Positions 43,221-52,034 of a stretch of DNA of 64,000 nt are shown here, piece after piece (the first letter of the stretch is position 1; each line of letters begins with the position of its first letter). Under the pieces are notes generated by a model. It did not search any database and was not told the DNA's origin. It was given only the letters and a program-made list of their open reading frames with translations. The stretch is from Myxococcales bacterium (GTDB lineage Bacteria > Myxococcota_A > Bradymonadia > UBA7976 > UBA1532). The position numbers were made by a program, and so were the translations under genes. The stretch spans positions 124,001 through 188,000 of the forward strand of contig JACKDN010000012.1 of NCBI GenBank assembly GCA_020633465.1, given 5' to 3'.

Positions 43221-43314
43221 GCGTTGCTTCCTTTCGTCTGCGGGTGGGTGTCCGTCGTCGCGACGGCCGTTGCCCTCCGACCCGTGCAACGACGGTGCCG
43301 CCGACCACCCGCCC

Positions 43315-44073
43315 TCAGGCCGAGGTCGGGGACGGCCCAGCGTGCCCCTCGGCGCCCGGGTCGGTCGTGGCGTCGGGCATCGTGCCCCGCCGGTGGAGCC
43401 ACCGGGCGACCGTCCAGCAACCCATCGCCCAGACGGCGCCCATGGCCCAGCCAGCCAGCACGTCGGTGGGCCAGTGCACGCCGAGGTACACCCGGCTGGC
43501 GCCGACGAGGAGCGTGAGCGCGGTGGCCCACGCGACGATGTAGAGCTTGATGGTCCGGCGCGGGTGCAGGCGGGCGAGCAGCACGCCGAGGGTCAGCCAG
43601 ACGATCGCGCTGAGCATCGAGTGTCCGCTGGGAAAGCTGGCCGAGTGGACGGCCATGCCGTGGGGGACCAGATCCGGGCGCGGCCGGGCGAAGCCGAGCT
43701 TCAGCGCCATGCTCAACAGCTGTCCACCGGCCACCGCGACGAAGACCAGCAGGGCCGCGCGTCGCCGCCGCGTGGCCAGGAGATAACCGACGGCGGCCAG
43801 GGCCGCGCCGCACAGGATGGCCACGCCCCCGAGCGCCGACAGATCCCGCACCACCTCTTCGAACCAGAGGGGCCCGATCGGATCGTCGACCGCGCCGGGC
43901 GTGCGCAGCGCCAGCAGGATGGCCTCGTCGAAGCGTCGCGCTTCGCCCTCGGCGACCTCGTCGGCGATCTCGACGAAGAACCACAGGCCGCCGGTGATCA
44001 GCGTCACGAGCGCCACGGTGGTCAGCTCGACGCGCTGCCGGACCTCGGCCACCACGCGGGAGAGTCTGCCCAT
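43315..44073 (-). CDS. PAP2-family membrane phosphatase
   Basis: 252 residues with about six transmembrane helices. The three phosphatase motifs are complete: KLGFARPRP (KX6RP), FPSGHSM (PSGH) and SRVYLGVHWPTD (SRX5HX3D). Such enzymes dephosphorylate undecaprenyl pyrophosphate or phosphatidate at the membrane; which one cannot be told. The C-terminal 30 residues are a disordered Pro/Gly tail. It starts nine nt after the stop of the upstream lipoprotein gene, so they are one operon. Confidence 0.93.
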   Translation of the reverse strand: MGRLSRVVAEVRQRVELTTVALVTLITGGLWFFVEIADEVAEGEARRFDEAILLALRTPGAVDDPIGPLWFEEVVRDLSALGGVAILCGAALAAVGYLLATRRRRAALLVFVAVAGGQLLSMALKLGFARPRPDLVPHGMAVHSASFPSGHSMLSAIVWLTLGVLLARLHPRRTIKLYIVAWATALTLLVGASRVYLGVHWPTDVLAGWAMGAVWAMGCWTVARWLHRRGTMPDATTDPGAEGHAGPSPTSA

Positions 44074-44082
44074 CGCCCGCCC

Positions 44083-44541
44083 TCAGCCGGCGTCGGGCGC
44101 GGGCGCCGGGGCGGCCGGGACGTGCGCGGGGGCGGGCGGCCCCAGCCGCTCGGTGGCGCGGGTGACGCGCGCGCGGAGAGCGTGCAGATCGCCTTCGAAG
44201 CCGCGGCGGTAGGCGTCCCACTCGCTGATCGCCAGCGCCGGCGCGAACTCCACGCGCGCCTCGAGCTCGCGCAGCTGGTCGCGGACGGCGTGCAGCAGAT
44301 CGCGGATGGCCCGCTGCTGGTTGGGCGGCGCGGTGCCCGCGCGGACCTCGAGCGCGGTGACGTTGCGGCGCAGCTCGGCGATGGTGTCTTCGGCGTTGCC
44401 GACCCAGCGCTCTCGCTCGTAGGCGATGTCGGCGCCTCCGTAGCGGTCGCGCGCGTCGTCCTCGTCCCCGTCGCTGCAGCCGGCCCCGAGCGTCAGGCAC
44501 AGGGCCCCGGTCAGCGCGGTCATCAGGGTGCGTACGCTCAT
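44083..44541 (-). CDS. Helical lipoprotein upstream of the PAP2 gene
   Basis: 152 residues from the ATG at 44541 with GGAGGAGG seven nt upstream. Lipobox LGAGC (Cys21), an acidic stretch, then two long charged helices (NAEDTIAELRRNVTALEVRA and RAIRDLLHAVRDQLRELEAR) likely to form a coiled coil, and a Pro/Ala tail. Family unknown; the shape recalls small periplasmic adaptor or sensor lipoproteins. It is divergent from the beta-propeller phosphoesterase gene. Confidence 0.8.
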   Translation of the reverse strand: MSVRTLMTALTGALCLTLGAGCSDGDEDDARDRYGGADIAYERERWVGNAEDTIAELRRNVTALEVRAGTAPPNQQRAIRDLLHAVRDQLRELEARVEFAPALAISEWDAYRRGFEGDLHALRARVTRATERLGPPAPAHVPAAPAPAPDAG

Positions 44542-44756
44542 CGAACGTCCTCCTCCCGACGGCCCATGGCGCAACACGCGTGCCAGCGATCCCGGCGCCG
44601 AGGGCGGGCGCCGGGGCGGGGCACAATCGGTCATCCACGTCGGGCGCCGGGGCCGGACTCCGCGCCGGCCGAGGGCGCCGCGGCGTCCGGCCCCGCCGCG
44701 CTCGCGAGGGCGGCGTCCGGGGTGCGCCGGGGTCGGGGGTGGAGTACCGTGCGGCC

Positions 44757-47444
44757 ATGCGCGCGCACGTGATGCTGGTGATCCTCTTCGCCCTGGCTTC
44801 GGGGTGCGACGACGACGCTTCGCCCGAAGGGCCGGAGGACGACGCGGCGGCGGTGAGCGACGCCGCTGACCCGGACGCGACGAGGCCGGACGCCGCCCTG
44901 CCCGACGCGATGCCGTCGGACGCGATCCCGACCGACGCGGCGCCGCCCGATCCCGACGCCGGCGACGCCGCGCCGCCCGACCTCGGGCCGGACGCCGCGC
45001 CCCTGCCGCCCTGTGTGCCCCAGCCGCCGCCCGAGGCGATGCTGCCGGCGGGCGCCCACCCGGACGGTCCGACGCTCGCGCCCGGCGGCCGGGCCATCGA
45101 TCCCGCGGGCCCCAACGCGGTGCTGCCCGGCTTCCCCACCCAGGTGCTGACGCACCCGACGCTGCCCATCGCGTACGTCGCCAGCACCAGCCGGGACGAT
45201 CGCCGTCTGCTGGTGGTCGACCTCGACGGGCCCGCGGTGGTGCAGGATCTCGATCGCGGCGAGGCCTTCTACGGCATGGCCCTCGACGCCGTCGCTGGCC
45301 GCTTGTATGCCTCCGGCGGCGAGCACGAGCGCGTCGACTTCTACGACCTGCTCGACGACGGCACGGTGATGCCGGCGGGCGGCGTCGACGTCGACGGCTA
45401 CCCGTCGGGCATCGCGCTGTCGGCCGACGGCCAGCGCCTGTGGGTCGGCCGCTTCGACGCTCGGGGCGTGCTCGAGATCGACCTCACGACCGGCGAGGTG
45501 CTGCGCACGCTGCCCACCGCCGCCGAGACCTGGGCCCTGGCGGCGCTGCCCGGGCGGCGCGAGCTGTACGCCTCGACGCTGCACGGCGAGGCGGTGTCGG
45601 TGATCGATCTCGACGAGGGCGTGCTGGCCGCCCAGATCACGCTGCCGACCCAGCCGGCGGGCATGGCCGTCGCGCCCGACGGCGACACCGTGTGGGTGGC
45701 CGTGGCCGACGGCGACGTCGTCGCGGCCGTGGATCCCGCGGACCGGACGGTGCGCGCGTGGGGCCACGTGGCGGCCGACGCGCTGGTCGACGCCGAGGGC
45801 GATCCGTTGGGGCACAGCAACGTGAACGCGCTCGCCCTCGACGCCGCCCGCGGGCGGCTGTACGCGAGCCGGGGCACCGACAACGCGGTGTCGGTGCTGG
45901 ACGCCGAGACGCTGGAGGTGCTGGGCAGCCTGCCGGCGTCCTGGTACCCGACGGACGTGGCGCTGGCCGCCGACGGCGACCGCCTGGTGATCGTCGAAGG
46001 CAAGGGCGGCGGCGCCGGCCCCAACCTGGGGCAGTCGGCCAAGAACGCGATGAAGGGCAGCGTCACGGTGGTCGATCTGACGACGCTCGACCTGGCGGCG
46101 AGCACCGACGCCGCGGCCGCGAACTTCGCTCGGCCGCGGCGGGTGTTCCCCTTCGAGTGCGAGGGGCGCTTCCCCATCCCGACGCGCCCCGAGCAACGCT
46201 CCCCCATCCGGCACGTCGTGCTGATCGTGAAGGAGAACAAGACCTTCGACTGTGTGTTCGGCGACTTCGACGATCCGCGCGTCGACCGCGACCCCGAGCT
46301 GTCGCGGTGGGGCGAGGCCATCACCCCCAATCAGTTCGCGCTGGCCCGCCAGTTCGCGCTGAGCGACAACTTCTACACCGAGGTGCAGACCAGCGACGCC
46401 GGCCACCTGCTCCTGACCGGCGGCCACCTGACCGAGTTCGTCGAGCGCACGTGGATCGAGTCGTCACGGCTGGATCGCTTCTTCGGCTTTCAGCTGAAGC
46501 CGTCGGCGCAGCCGAGCATGGGCAACCTGTTCACCCACCTGATCGACCACGGGGTGAGCATTCGCATCTTCGGCGAGATCGTCGGCATGTTCGTGTCGTC
46601 GCAGACCGGGCCGCGACCGGTAAACTTCAGCGACCAACGCTACCCCGGCGGCGCGTTCTTCAACATGGGGGTGAAGGACGAGACGAAGGCGCGCCACGTC
46701 ATCGCGCAGATCGAGGCGGGCGAGCTGGCCCAGTTCACGTTCCTGTCGCTGCCGAACGATCACACCTACGGCACCGATCCCGGCAAGCCGACGCCCGAGT
46801 CGATGGTCAGCGACAACGACTACGCGGTGGGGCTGGTGGTCGAGGCGCTGTCGAAGTCGCCCTTCTGGCCGCAGACGGCGGTGATCATCCTCGAGGACGA
46901 TCCGCAGGGGTGCGAGGATCACGTGGACGCCCACCGATCGATCCTGCTCTTGGCCAGCCCCTACGCGAAGCGGGGGCACGTGTCGAAGGTGCACGGCAGC
47001 TTCATCTCGGTGTTCGCGACCATCAACGCCATCCTGGGCGTGCCGCCGATGGGCCGACCGGACGCCGCGGTGCCGCCGCTGTACGACATGTTCACGGCCG
47101 ACCGCGACCTGACGCCCTTCGAGGCGTTGCCGCGGCAGGTGCCCGACGCGCTCAACCCGCCCGACGGGCCGGGGGGCGAGAAGTCGGCGCGCATGAACTT
47201 CGGCAGCCCCGACCGCGAGCCCGACCTGGCGGTCGTGCTGGACGCCTATCGGCTGTGGAAGATGGGGCGCATCTCGCGCGCCGAGGCCGACCGGCGCGTC
47301 GAGGCGGCCGAGATCGGCCCCGAGCGGCGCGAGATGCTCGAGGAGGAGGCCGAGGAGGAGTCGACGGCCTTCGATCTCGACTGGCCGCTGTACCAGCAGT
47401 GGCGCGCGCAGCAAGGCCTGCCGCCCGCCGAGCGGGCGCGCTGA
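44757..47444 (+). CDS. Lipoprotein with YncE-type beta-propeller and phosphoesterase domain
   Basis: 895 residues. Lipobox ALASGC (Cys17) and an Asp/Ala linker to about residue 85. A seven-bladed YVTN/YncE propeller follows (about 120-460), with units such as YASTLHGEAVSVIDLDEGVL and GMAVAPDGDTVWVAVADGDV. The C-terminal half is a phosphoesterase of the acid phosphatase/phospholipase C family (PF04185 type): HVVLIVKENKTFDCVFGDF carries the metal site and nucleophile Thr, then SLPNDHTYGTDPG, VIILEDDPQG and DAHRSILLLASPYA. The same two-part protein is widespread as a fused propeller/alkaline phosphatase-superfamily enzyme. Substrate unknown; probably surface-exposed phosphate or phospholipid metabolism. 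Confidence 0.93.
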   Translation: MRAHVMLVILFALASGCDDDASPEGPEDDAAAVSDAADPDATRPDAALPDAMPSDAIPTDAAPPDPDAGDAAPPDLGPDAAPLPPCVPQPPPEAMLPAGAHPDGPTLAPGGRAIDPAGPNAVLPGFPTQVLTHPTLPIAYVASTSRDDRRLLVVDLDGPAVVQDLDRGEAFYGMALDAVAGRLYASGGEHERVDFYDLLDDGTVMPAGGVDVDGYPSGIALSADGQRLWVGRFDARGVLEIDLTTGEVLRTLPTAAETWALAALPGRRELYASTLHGEAVSVIDLDEGVLAAQITLPTQPAGMAVAPDGDTVWVAVADGDVVAAVDPADRTVRAWGHVAADALVDAEGDPLGHSNVNALALDAARGRLYASRGTDNAVSVLDAETLEVLGSLPASWYPTDVALAADGDRLVIVEGKGGGAGPNLGQSAKNAMKGSVTVVDLTTLDLAASTDAAAANFARPRRVFPFECEGRFPIPTRPEQRSPIRHVVLIVKENKTFDCVFGDFDDPRVDRDPELSRWGEAITPNQFALARQFALSDNFYTEVQTSDAGHLLLTGGHLTEFVERTWIESSRLDRFFGFQLKPSAQPSMGNLFTHLIDHGVSIRIFGEIVGMFVSSQTGPRPVNFSDQRYPGGAFFNMGVKDETKARHVIAQIEAGELAQFTFLSLPNDHTYGTDPGKPTPESMVSDNDYAVGLVVEALSKSPFWPQTAVIILEDDPQGCEDHVDAHRSILLLASPYAKRGHVSKVHGSFISVFATINAILGVPPMGRPDAAVPPLYDMFTADRDLTPFEALPRQVPDALNPPDGPGGEKSARMNFGSPDREPDLAVVLDAYRLWKMGRISRAEADRRVEAAEIGPERREMLEEEAEEESTAFDLDWPLYQQWRAQQGLPPAERAR

Positions 47445-47465
47445 GGCGGGGGCGCACGTCCGACT

Positions 47466-47493
47466 TGCATAGAGAGTGCTCGCTCTCTATGTT
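47466..47493 (+). promoter_or_regulatory. Promoter overlapped by a 24-bp TetR-type operator
   Basis: CATAGAGAG (47468-47476) and CTCTCTATG (47483-47491) are perfect 9-bp arms around TGCTCG. TTGCAT (47466-47471) and TATGTT (47488-47493), 16 bp apart, make a reasonable sigma-70 promoter lying inside the palindrome, so a bound dimer would block RNA polymerase. The operon ends in a TetR gene, the obvious ligand-controlled repressor. Confidence 0.75.
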
Positions 47494-47525
47494 GAGCGCG
47501 TCCAGCTCACGAGGGACGGTGGCGC

Positions 47526-49313
47526 ATGCGATACGACCTGATCCTGGCCGGTGGCACGGTGTTCGACGGCGATGGGGGCGAGCCGGTCGTGGCCGACGTG
47601 GCCATCGCGGGCGGCCACGTCGCGGCCATCGGGCCCAACCTGCCGCGCGCCGAGGCCGCGCGGGTGATCGACGCGGCGGGCAAGTGGGTGACGCCCGGCT
47701 TCGTCGACAACCACACGCACTACGACGCCGAGCTGCTCGCGGCGCCGGGGCTGGCCGAGTCGGTGCGGCACGGCGTGACGACGGTGAACGTCGGCTCGTG
47801 CTCGCTGGGCACCGTGCTGAGCGATCCCGAGGACGCCGCCGACGTCTTCTCGCGGGTCGAGGCGCTGCCGCGTCCCTTCGTGCTCGAGACGCTGAAGCGG
47901 CACAAGACCTGGAGCACCCCGGCGGGCTACGCGGCGGCGGTGGACGCGCTGCCGCTGGGGCCCAACGTCGCGTGCTACCTGGGTCACTCCGATCTGCGCG
48001 TCGCGACGATGGGCCTCGGCCCCGCGACCGACGCGAAGGTGCGGCCGACGGCGGCGCAGATGAAGGCGATGGAGCGTCACCTCGAGGACGCCCTCGACGC
48101 CGGCTTCCTCGGCTTCTCGAGCATGACCAACCCCTGGGACAAGGTGGGCGGCGATCGCTTCCGCAGCCGCCGCCTGCCCTCGACCTACGCCACCTGGGGA
48201 GAGTACCGGCGCTTCCACGCCATCCTGCGCCGGCGCGATCGCATCCTGCAGTCGGCGCCCAACATCACCACGAAGGTCAACGCGGTGCTGTTCCTGGCCG
48301 AGAGCGCCAGCTTCGGGGTGCGCAAGCCGCTGAAGACGACGCTGATCACGGCGGCCGACACCAAAGCGAACCCGACGCTGGCCCGCACGGTGACCGACGG
48401 CGTGCACCTGTGGAACCGCATGTTCGGCGCCAACGTGCGCTGGCAGTCGGTGCCCATGCCCTTCGAGGTGTACGCCGACGGCGTCGATCTGGTGGTCTTC
48501 GAGGAGTTCGGCGCGGGCGAGCAGGCGCTGCACCTGCAGCAGCACCTCGAGCGGGCCGAGCTGTTCGCGGATCCGGCGTATCGCGCCCGCTTCAAGAAGG
48601 AGTACGCCCGCCGCTTCGCGCCGCGGGTGTGGCACCGCGACTTCCACGACGCCGAGATCGTCGGCTGCCCGGACGCCTCGGTGGTGGGCAGGACCGTCGG
48701 CGCCGTGGCGGACGCGCGCGGCCAGCACCCGGTGGACACCTTCCTCGACCTGGTCATCGAGCACGGCACCGACCTGCGCTGGCGCACCACCATCGCCAAC
48801 CACCGCGACGCCCCGCTGGAGCGTCTGGTGGCGCACCCCTCGGTGCACGTGGGCTTCGCCGACTCGGGCGCGCACCTGCGCAACATGGCCTTCTACAACT
48901 TCCCGCTGCACGTGCTGCGCATGGTGAAACGCTCCATCGAGCGCGGGGCGCCGTTGATGACGCTCGGCCGCGCGGTGCACCGCGTCACCGGCGAGCAGGC
49001 GGACTGGTACGGGCTGGACGCGGGCCACCTGCGCGTGGGTGATCGCGCGGACGTCGCGGTCATCGACCCGGACGGCCTCGACGACAGCCTCGACGCCTAC
49101 CACGAGGCGCCGATGCCGGGCGTCGACGGGCTGATGCGCATGGTGCGCCGCAACGACCGCGCGGTGGCGGCGACGCTCATCGGGGGCGACGTGGTCTACG
49201 AGGCGGGGCGCTTCGTCGACGGCTTCGGCGCGGACGCAGGCCACGGCCGCTTCCTGCCCGCCGGGGAGCGCGTCGCCGCGCGTCACGCCGCCGCGCGCAC
49301 GGCGGCGGCCTGA
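47526..49313 (+). CDS. Amidohydrolase, N-acyl-D-amino-acid deacylase family
   Basis: 595 residues. The N-terminal beta-sandwich (YDLILAGGTVFDGDGGEPVV) leads to the metal motif GFVDNHTHYD. NVGSCSLG supplies the Cys typical of D-aminoacylases. LGHSDLR, GFADSGAHLRNMAFY and the C-terminal GDRADVAVIDPDGLDD complete the amidohydrolase fold. Relatives hydrolyse N-acyl-D-amino acids, dihydropyrimidines or cyclic amides; substrate unknown, cytoplasmic. The gene follows a palindromic operator and shares TGATG with the downstream TetR gene. Confidence 0.92.
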   Translation: MRYDLILAGGTVFDGDGGEPVVADVAIAGGHVAAIGPNLPRAEAARVIDAAGKWVTPGFVDNHTHYDAELLAAPGLAESVRHGVTTVNVGSCSLGTVLSDPEDAADVFSRVEALPRPFVLETLKRHKTWSTPAGYAAAVDALPLGPNVACYLGHSDLRVATMGLGPATDAKVRPTAAQMKAMERHLEDALDAGFLGFSSMTNPWDKVGGDRFRSRRLPSTYATWGEYRRFHAILRRRDRILQSAPNITTKVNAVLFLAESASFGVRKPLKTTLITAADTKANPTLARTVTDGVHLWNRMFGANVRWQSVPMPFEVYADGVDLVVFEEFGAGEQALHLQQHLERAELFADPAYRARFKKEYARRFAPRVWHRDFHDAEIVGCPDASVVGRTVGAVADARGQHPVDTFLDLVIEHGTDLRWRTTIANHRDAPLERLVAHPSVHVGFADSGAHLRNMAFYNFPLHVLRMVKRSIERGAPLMTLGRAVHRVTGEQADWYGLDAGHLRVGDRADVAVIDPDGLDDSLDAYHEAPMPGVDGLMRMVRRNDRAVAATLIGGDVVYEAGRFVDGFGADAGHGRFLPAGERVAARHAAARTAAA

Positions 49314-49909
49314 TGGCGACGCAGGCCGAGCGCCGCGCCGCGACCATCGCGCGGCTGGTGGACGCCACCGTCGAGACGCTGGTGGCCGAGGGCTACGCCC
49401 GCACGACCGTCAAGGCCATCTGTGATCGCGCCGGGCTGTCGCAGGGCGCGCTGTTCCGTCAATTCGACACGCGCCTCGATCTCGTCGCGCGCGCCGTGCA
49501 GGTGATCGGCGAGCGTCACCTGGCCCGCTTCGCCGACGCGCTGCCGCCGCCCGACGCGCCGCGGGCGCCCGACTGGTCGCGGGTGGTGCGCCTGGTGCGC
49601 GACCTGTGCCGCAGCGATACGCACGCGGCCTGGCACGAGGTGATGGTGGCCGCCCGCACGGACGCCGGCCTGCGCGCGGCGGTGTCCATGGTGCTGCGCG
49701 ACTTCGAGGCGGCGGTGCTGGCGGCGGTGCAGGCGATGGTGCCGGTGCACCCGGATCGCGAGGCCGCCGTCGCCGCCGCGATGCTGTCGGTGATGCACTG
49801 CTTCGACTCCGAGGCGGTGACCGTCGCGGTGTACGGCAACCCGGCCATCGAAGCGAAGCGATTGGCGTGGGCGGCCGAGACGCTCCGGCGGGCCGTCGAG
49901 GACGGCTGA
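49313..49909 (+). CDS. TetR-family repressor of the amidohydrolase operon
   Basis: 198 residues. AATIARLVDATVETLVAEGY, TTVKAICDRAGLSQGALFRQ and FDTRLDLVARAVQVIGERH form the TetR HTH and first core helices. The C-terminal domain is of the TetR_C type with no recognisable ligand motif. The ATG overlaps the amidohydrolase stop by one base, so both come from the operator-controlled promoter at 47466. The simplest model is autorepression relieved by the substrate of the amidohydrolase. Confidence 0.92.
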   Translation: MATQAERRAATIARLVDATVETLVAEGYARTTVKAICDRAGLSQGALFRQFDTRLDLVARAVQVIGERHLARFADALPPPDAPRAPDWSRVVRLVRDLCRSDTHAAWHEVMVAARTDAGLRAAVSMVLRDFEAAVLAAVQAMVPVHPDREAAVAAAMLSVMHCFDSEAVTVAVYGNPAIEAKRLAWAAETLRRAVEDG

Positions 49910-49914
49910 CGCGG

Positions 49915-52023
49915 TCAGCGTTCGCACTCGACACAGCGCGTCGACACCAGCTTGACCACGTCGGCGCGCAGCGCGCCGGCGGCCTCGCGGCGCAGCGTGA
50001 CGCTGGCCGTGGGCGCGGCGATCCACACCCGCCCGACGACGCGCCAGCCTTCGCCGCTGGTCTGGTCGAGGGACGCGCTGACCAACTCGGCGCCCGCCGA
50101 GCGCACCGTGTAGACCGCGGCGTTCGTGTTGCGGGGGGCGGCGGGGAACTGAACCAGCACGTCGTAGAAGTCGGGCGGCAGGCCGCCGAACTGCCACGTG
50201 GCGGTGCCATCGCCCGCGGGCGACCAGCGCACGTCGCCGCCGGCGCCCTCGGCGTCCGCGTCGGCCCACATGCCCGTCTCGAGGTAGCGCGCGTCGCCGT
50301 CGTCGGTGACGAACTCGGCGCCGTCGGGCAGGGCGGCCACCGAATCGAAGCGGACGGCGTCGGCCAGCACCGGCGCGCCGTCGGTGGCGCGCAGCGTGAG
50401 CGTCGCCTGCTGACCGTTCAGCCGGTAGCGGCCCAGCGACAGCCACGCGCCGCCCTCGCGCTGCTGGTCGAGCGTGAGCGTCGCGACGAAGGCGCCGTCG
50501 GCGGTGAGCGTGACCTCGGCGCGCCGGGTGGCCGTCGGCTGATCGGCGGGCCAGGTGAGCCACACCTCGTGGACACCCGGCTGGATGCGCGCCGTGTAGG
50601 TCGCGCCGCCGGTGGCGCTGCGCCGGTGCGCGCCGCCCTCGCCGCCGGGCGCCGTGGTCCAGCCATCGCCCTGCTCGCGGTATCGGCCGTCGCCGTCGTC
50701 GATGACGGGATCCTGGTCGACGACCGCCTCCACGCGCACCGCGTCCGCGTACAGTCGGCCGCGGCCGCCCTGCGCCACCTCGACGACGAAGTCGCCGCGC
50801 GTGTCGACCACGCCGGCCAGGCGCCAGTCGCCGCCGCCCACGCGCTGATCGAGGGCCACCTCGGCGCGCAGGTCGTCGGCGCCCTCGCGCACCCGATACA
50901 GGGCGCGGTCGGTCGCCCGCGGATCGACGGGGTGGTGCACCCACACCTCCTTGGGGCCGGGCAGCAGGCCGCGGAAGTCGAAGGTGGCGACGCCGTCGTC
51001 GGTGAAGCGGCTGAAGTCGGCGCGGCCGGCGGTGGTCCGCCAGGCGCCGGCGATCTCGGCGTAGCCGGGATCGTCGCCATCGTCGACCACCAGCGAGCAG
51101 GGGCCGCAGTCATCGGCGCAGTCGCCGCAGCTCTCGCTGGGATCGCAGGTGCCGTCTCCGCAGCGGGGCGCGCAGCGCGGATCGCTCGGATCGATCTCGC
51201 CGGGCGGGCAGGGATCGGGGGCGGGTCCGGTGGGGCCGCCGGCCATGCCGGGCGCCGCGCGGTCGGGATCGCCGGCCACGAGCGTCCCGTCGGCGTCGAA
51301 GCCGAAGTCGACGGTGTAGGTGCCATCCTCCTCGGGGCGCCCGTGGTCGGTCAGGTTGAGGAACTGGAACGAGAAGTCGCGCTCGTAGGTCACGCGGTAG
51401 CGGCCGGGTTGGTCGGGCAGCGTCTCGAGCGTCGAGATCCAGGGCGCCCAGTCGGGCGAGGGCGGCACCGCCGGCTGCAGGGCCGTGAACTGCCCGGCCT
51501 CGCCGCGGGCGCACTCGAGCCTCACGCGGTACGTCTGGCGCAGGCGCTTCTGGCCGCTGCCCGTGGCTTGGGCGGCGGGCCGGTGGTCGATGCGCGAGGC
51601 GCACACGACGCGCGCCGCGCCGTCGGCGACGCCCGCCGCCAGCAGGTAGCCGCCGGGGACGTCGGTGAGGCGCGTTGCGCCCGCGACGTCTCGATGCAGC
51701 AGGTGGAACTGGCAGGGCTCCTCGGTGGGCTCGATGGCGATCGCGCCGCCGTCGCCGGCGACCGGCGCCAGCTCGAGATCGGCGAGCGTCGCCTGCCGGG
51801 CGAAGGTGGTGTCGCAGACCCAGGTGAGCAGCCGCCGGGCCGCGATGGGCGCGCCGGCGTCGGGCGGCACCCACGCGTCGGGCCGCGGGCGCGCGTCGGG
51901 CGCGGCGTCCGTCGCGGGCGCGGCGCCGTCGGGCGTGTCGGCGTCGCCGAGCACGGCGTCGCGGAGGTCGTCGTCGCAGCCCAGCGCCAGCAGGGCGAGG
52001 ATGAGCGCGTAGGTCGTCTTCAT
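49915..52023 (-). CDS. Lipoprotein with three golvesin-like domains
   Basis: 702 residues. Lipobox LLALGC (Cys16) and an Asp/Ala/Pro linker, a beta domain, then the Cys cluster CGDGTCDPSESCGDCADDCG common in secreted myxobacterial proteins. Three golvesin C-terminal-like domains follow, each opening with a DDGD strand (VVDDGDDPGYAEIAGAW, VIDDGDGRYREQGDGW, VTDDGDARYLETGMW) and ending LYADAVRVE, LADAVRFDS or LRADVVKLVS. Such domains bind polysaccharide or mediate cell-surface attachment. It starts 11 nt after the stop of the Gly-rich surface protein gene and is its operon partner. Confidence 0.88.
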   Translation of the reverse strand: MKTTYALILALLALGCDDDLRDAVLGDADTPDGAAPATDAAPDARPRPDAWVPPDAGAPIAARRLLTWVCDTTFARQATLADLELAPVAGDGGAIAIEPTEEPCQFHLLHRDVAGATRLTDVPGGYLLAAGVADGAARVVCASRIDHRPAAQATGSGQKRLRQTYRVRLECARGEAGQFTALQPAVPPSPDWAPWISTLETLPDQPGRYRVTYERDFSFQFLNLTDHGRPEEDGTYTVDFGFDADGTLVAGDPDRAAPGMAGGPTGPAPDPCPPGEIDPSDPRCAPRCGDGTCDPSESCGDCADDCGPCSLVVDDGDDPGYAEIAGAWRTTAGRADFSRFTDDGVATFDFRGLLPGPKEVWVHHPVDPRATDRALYRVREGADDLRAEVALDQRVGGGDWRLAGVVDTRGDFVVEVAQGGRGRLYADAVRVEAVVDQDPVIDDGDGRYREQGDGWTTAPGGEGGAHRRSATGGATYTARIQPGVHEVWLTWPADQPTATRRAEVTLTADGAFVATLTLDQQREGGAWLSLGRYRLNGQQATLTLRATDGAPVLADAVRFDSVAALPDGAEFVTDDGDARYLETGMWADADAEGAGGDVRWSPAGDGTATWQFGGLPPDFYDVLVQFPAAPRNTNAAVYTVRSAGAELVSASLDQTSGEGWRVVGRVWIAAPTASVTLRREAAGALRADVVKLVSTRCVECER

Positions 52024-52034
52024 CTCTCTGCCCC

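Noticed and set aside
49905..49919. GCTGACGCGGTCAGC, a perfect palindrome between convergent genes
   Set aside because: It contains both stop codons, the stem is only 6 bp and no T run follows, so it is likelier a by-product of facing TGA stops than a terminator or a TetR operator.
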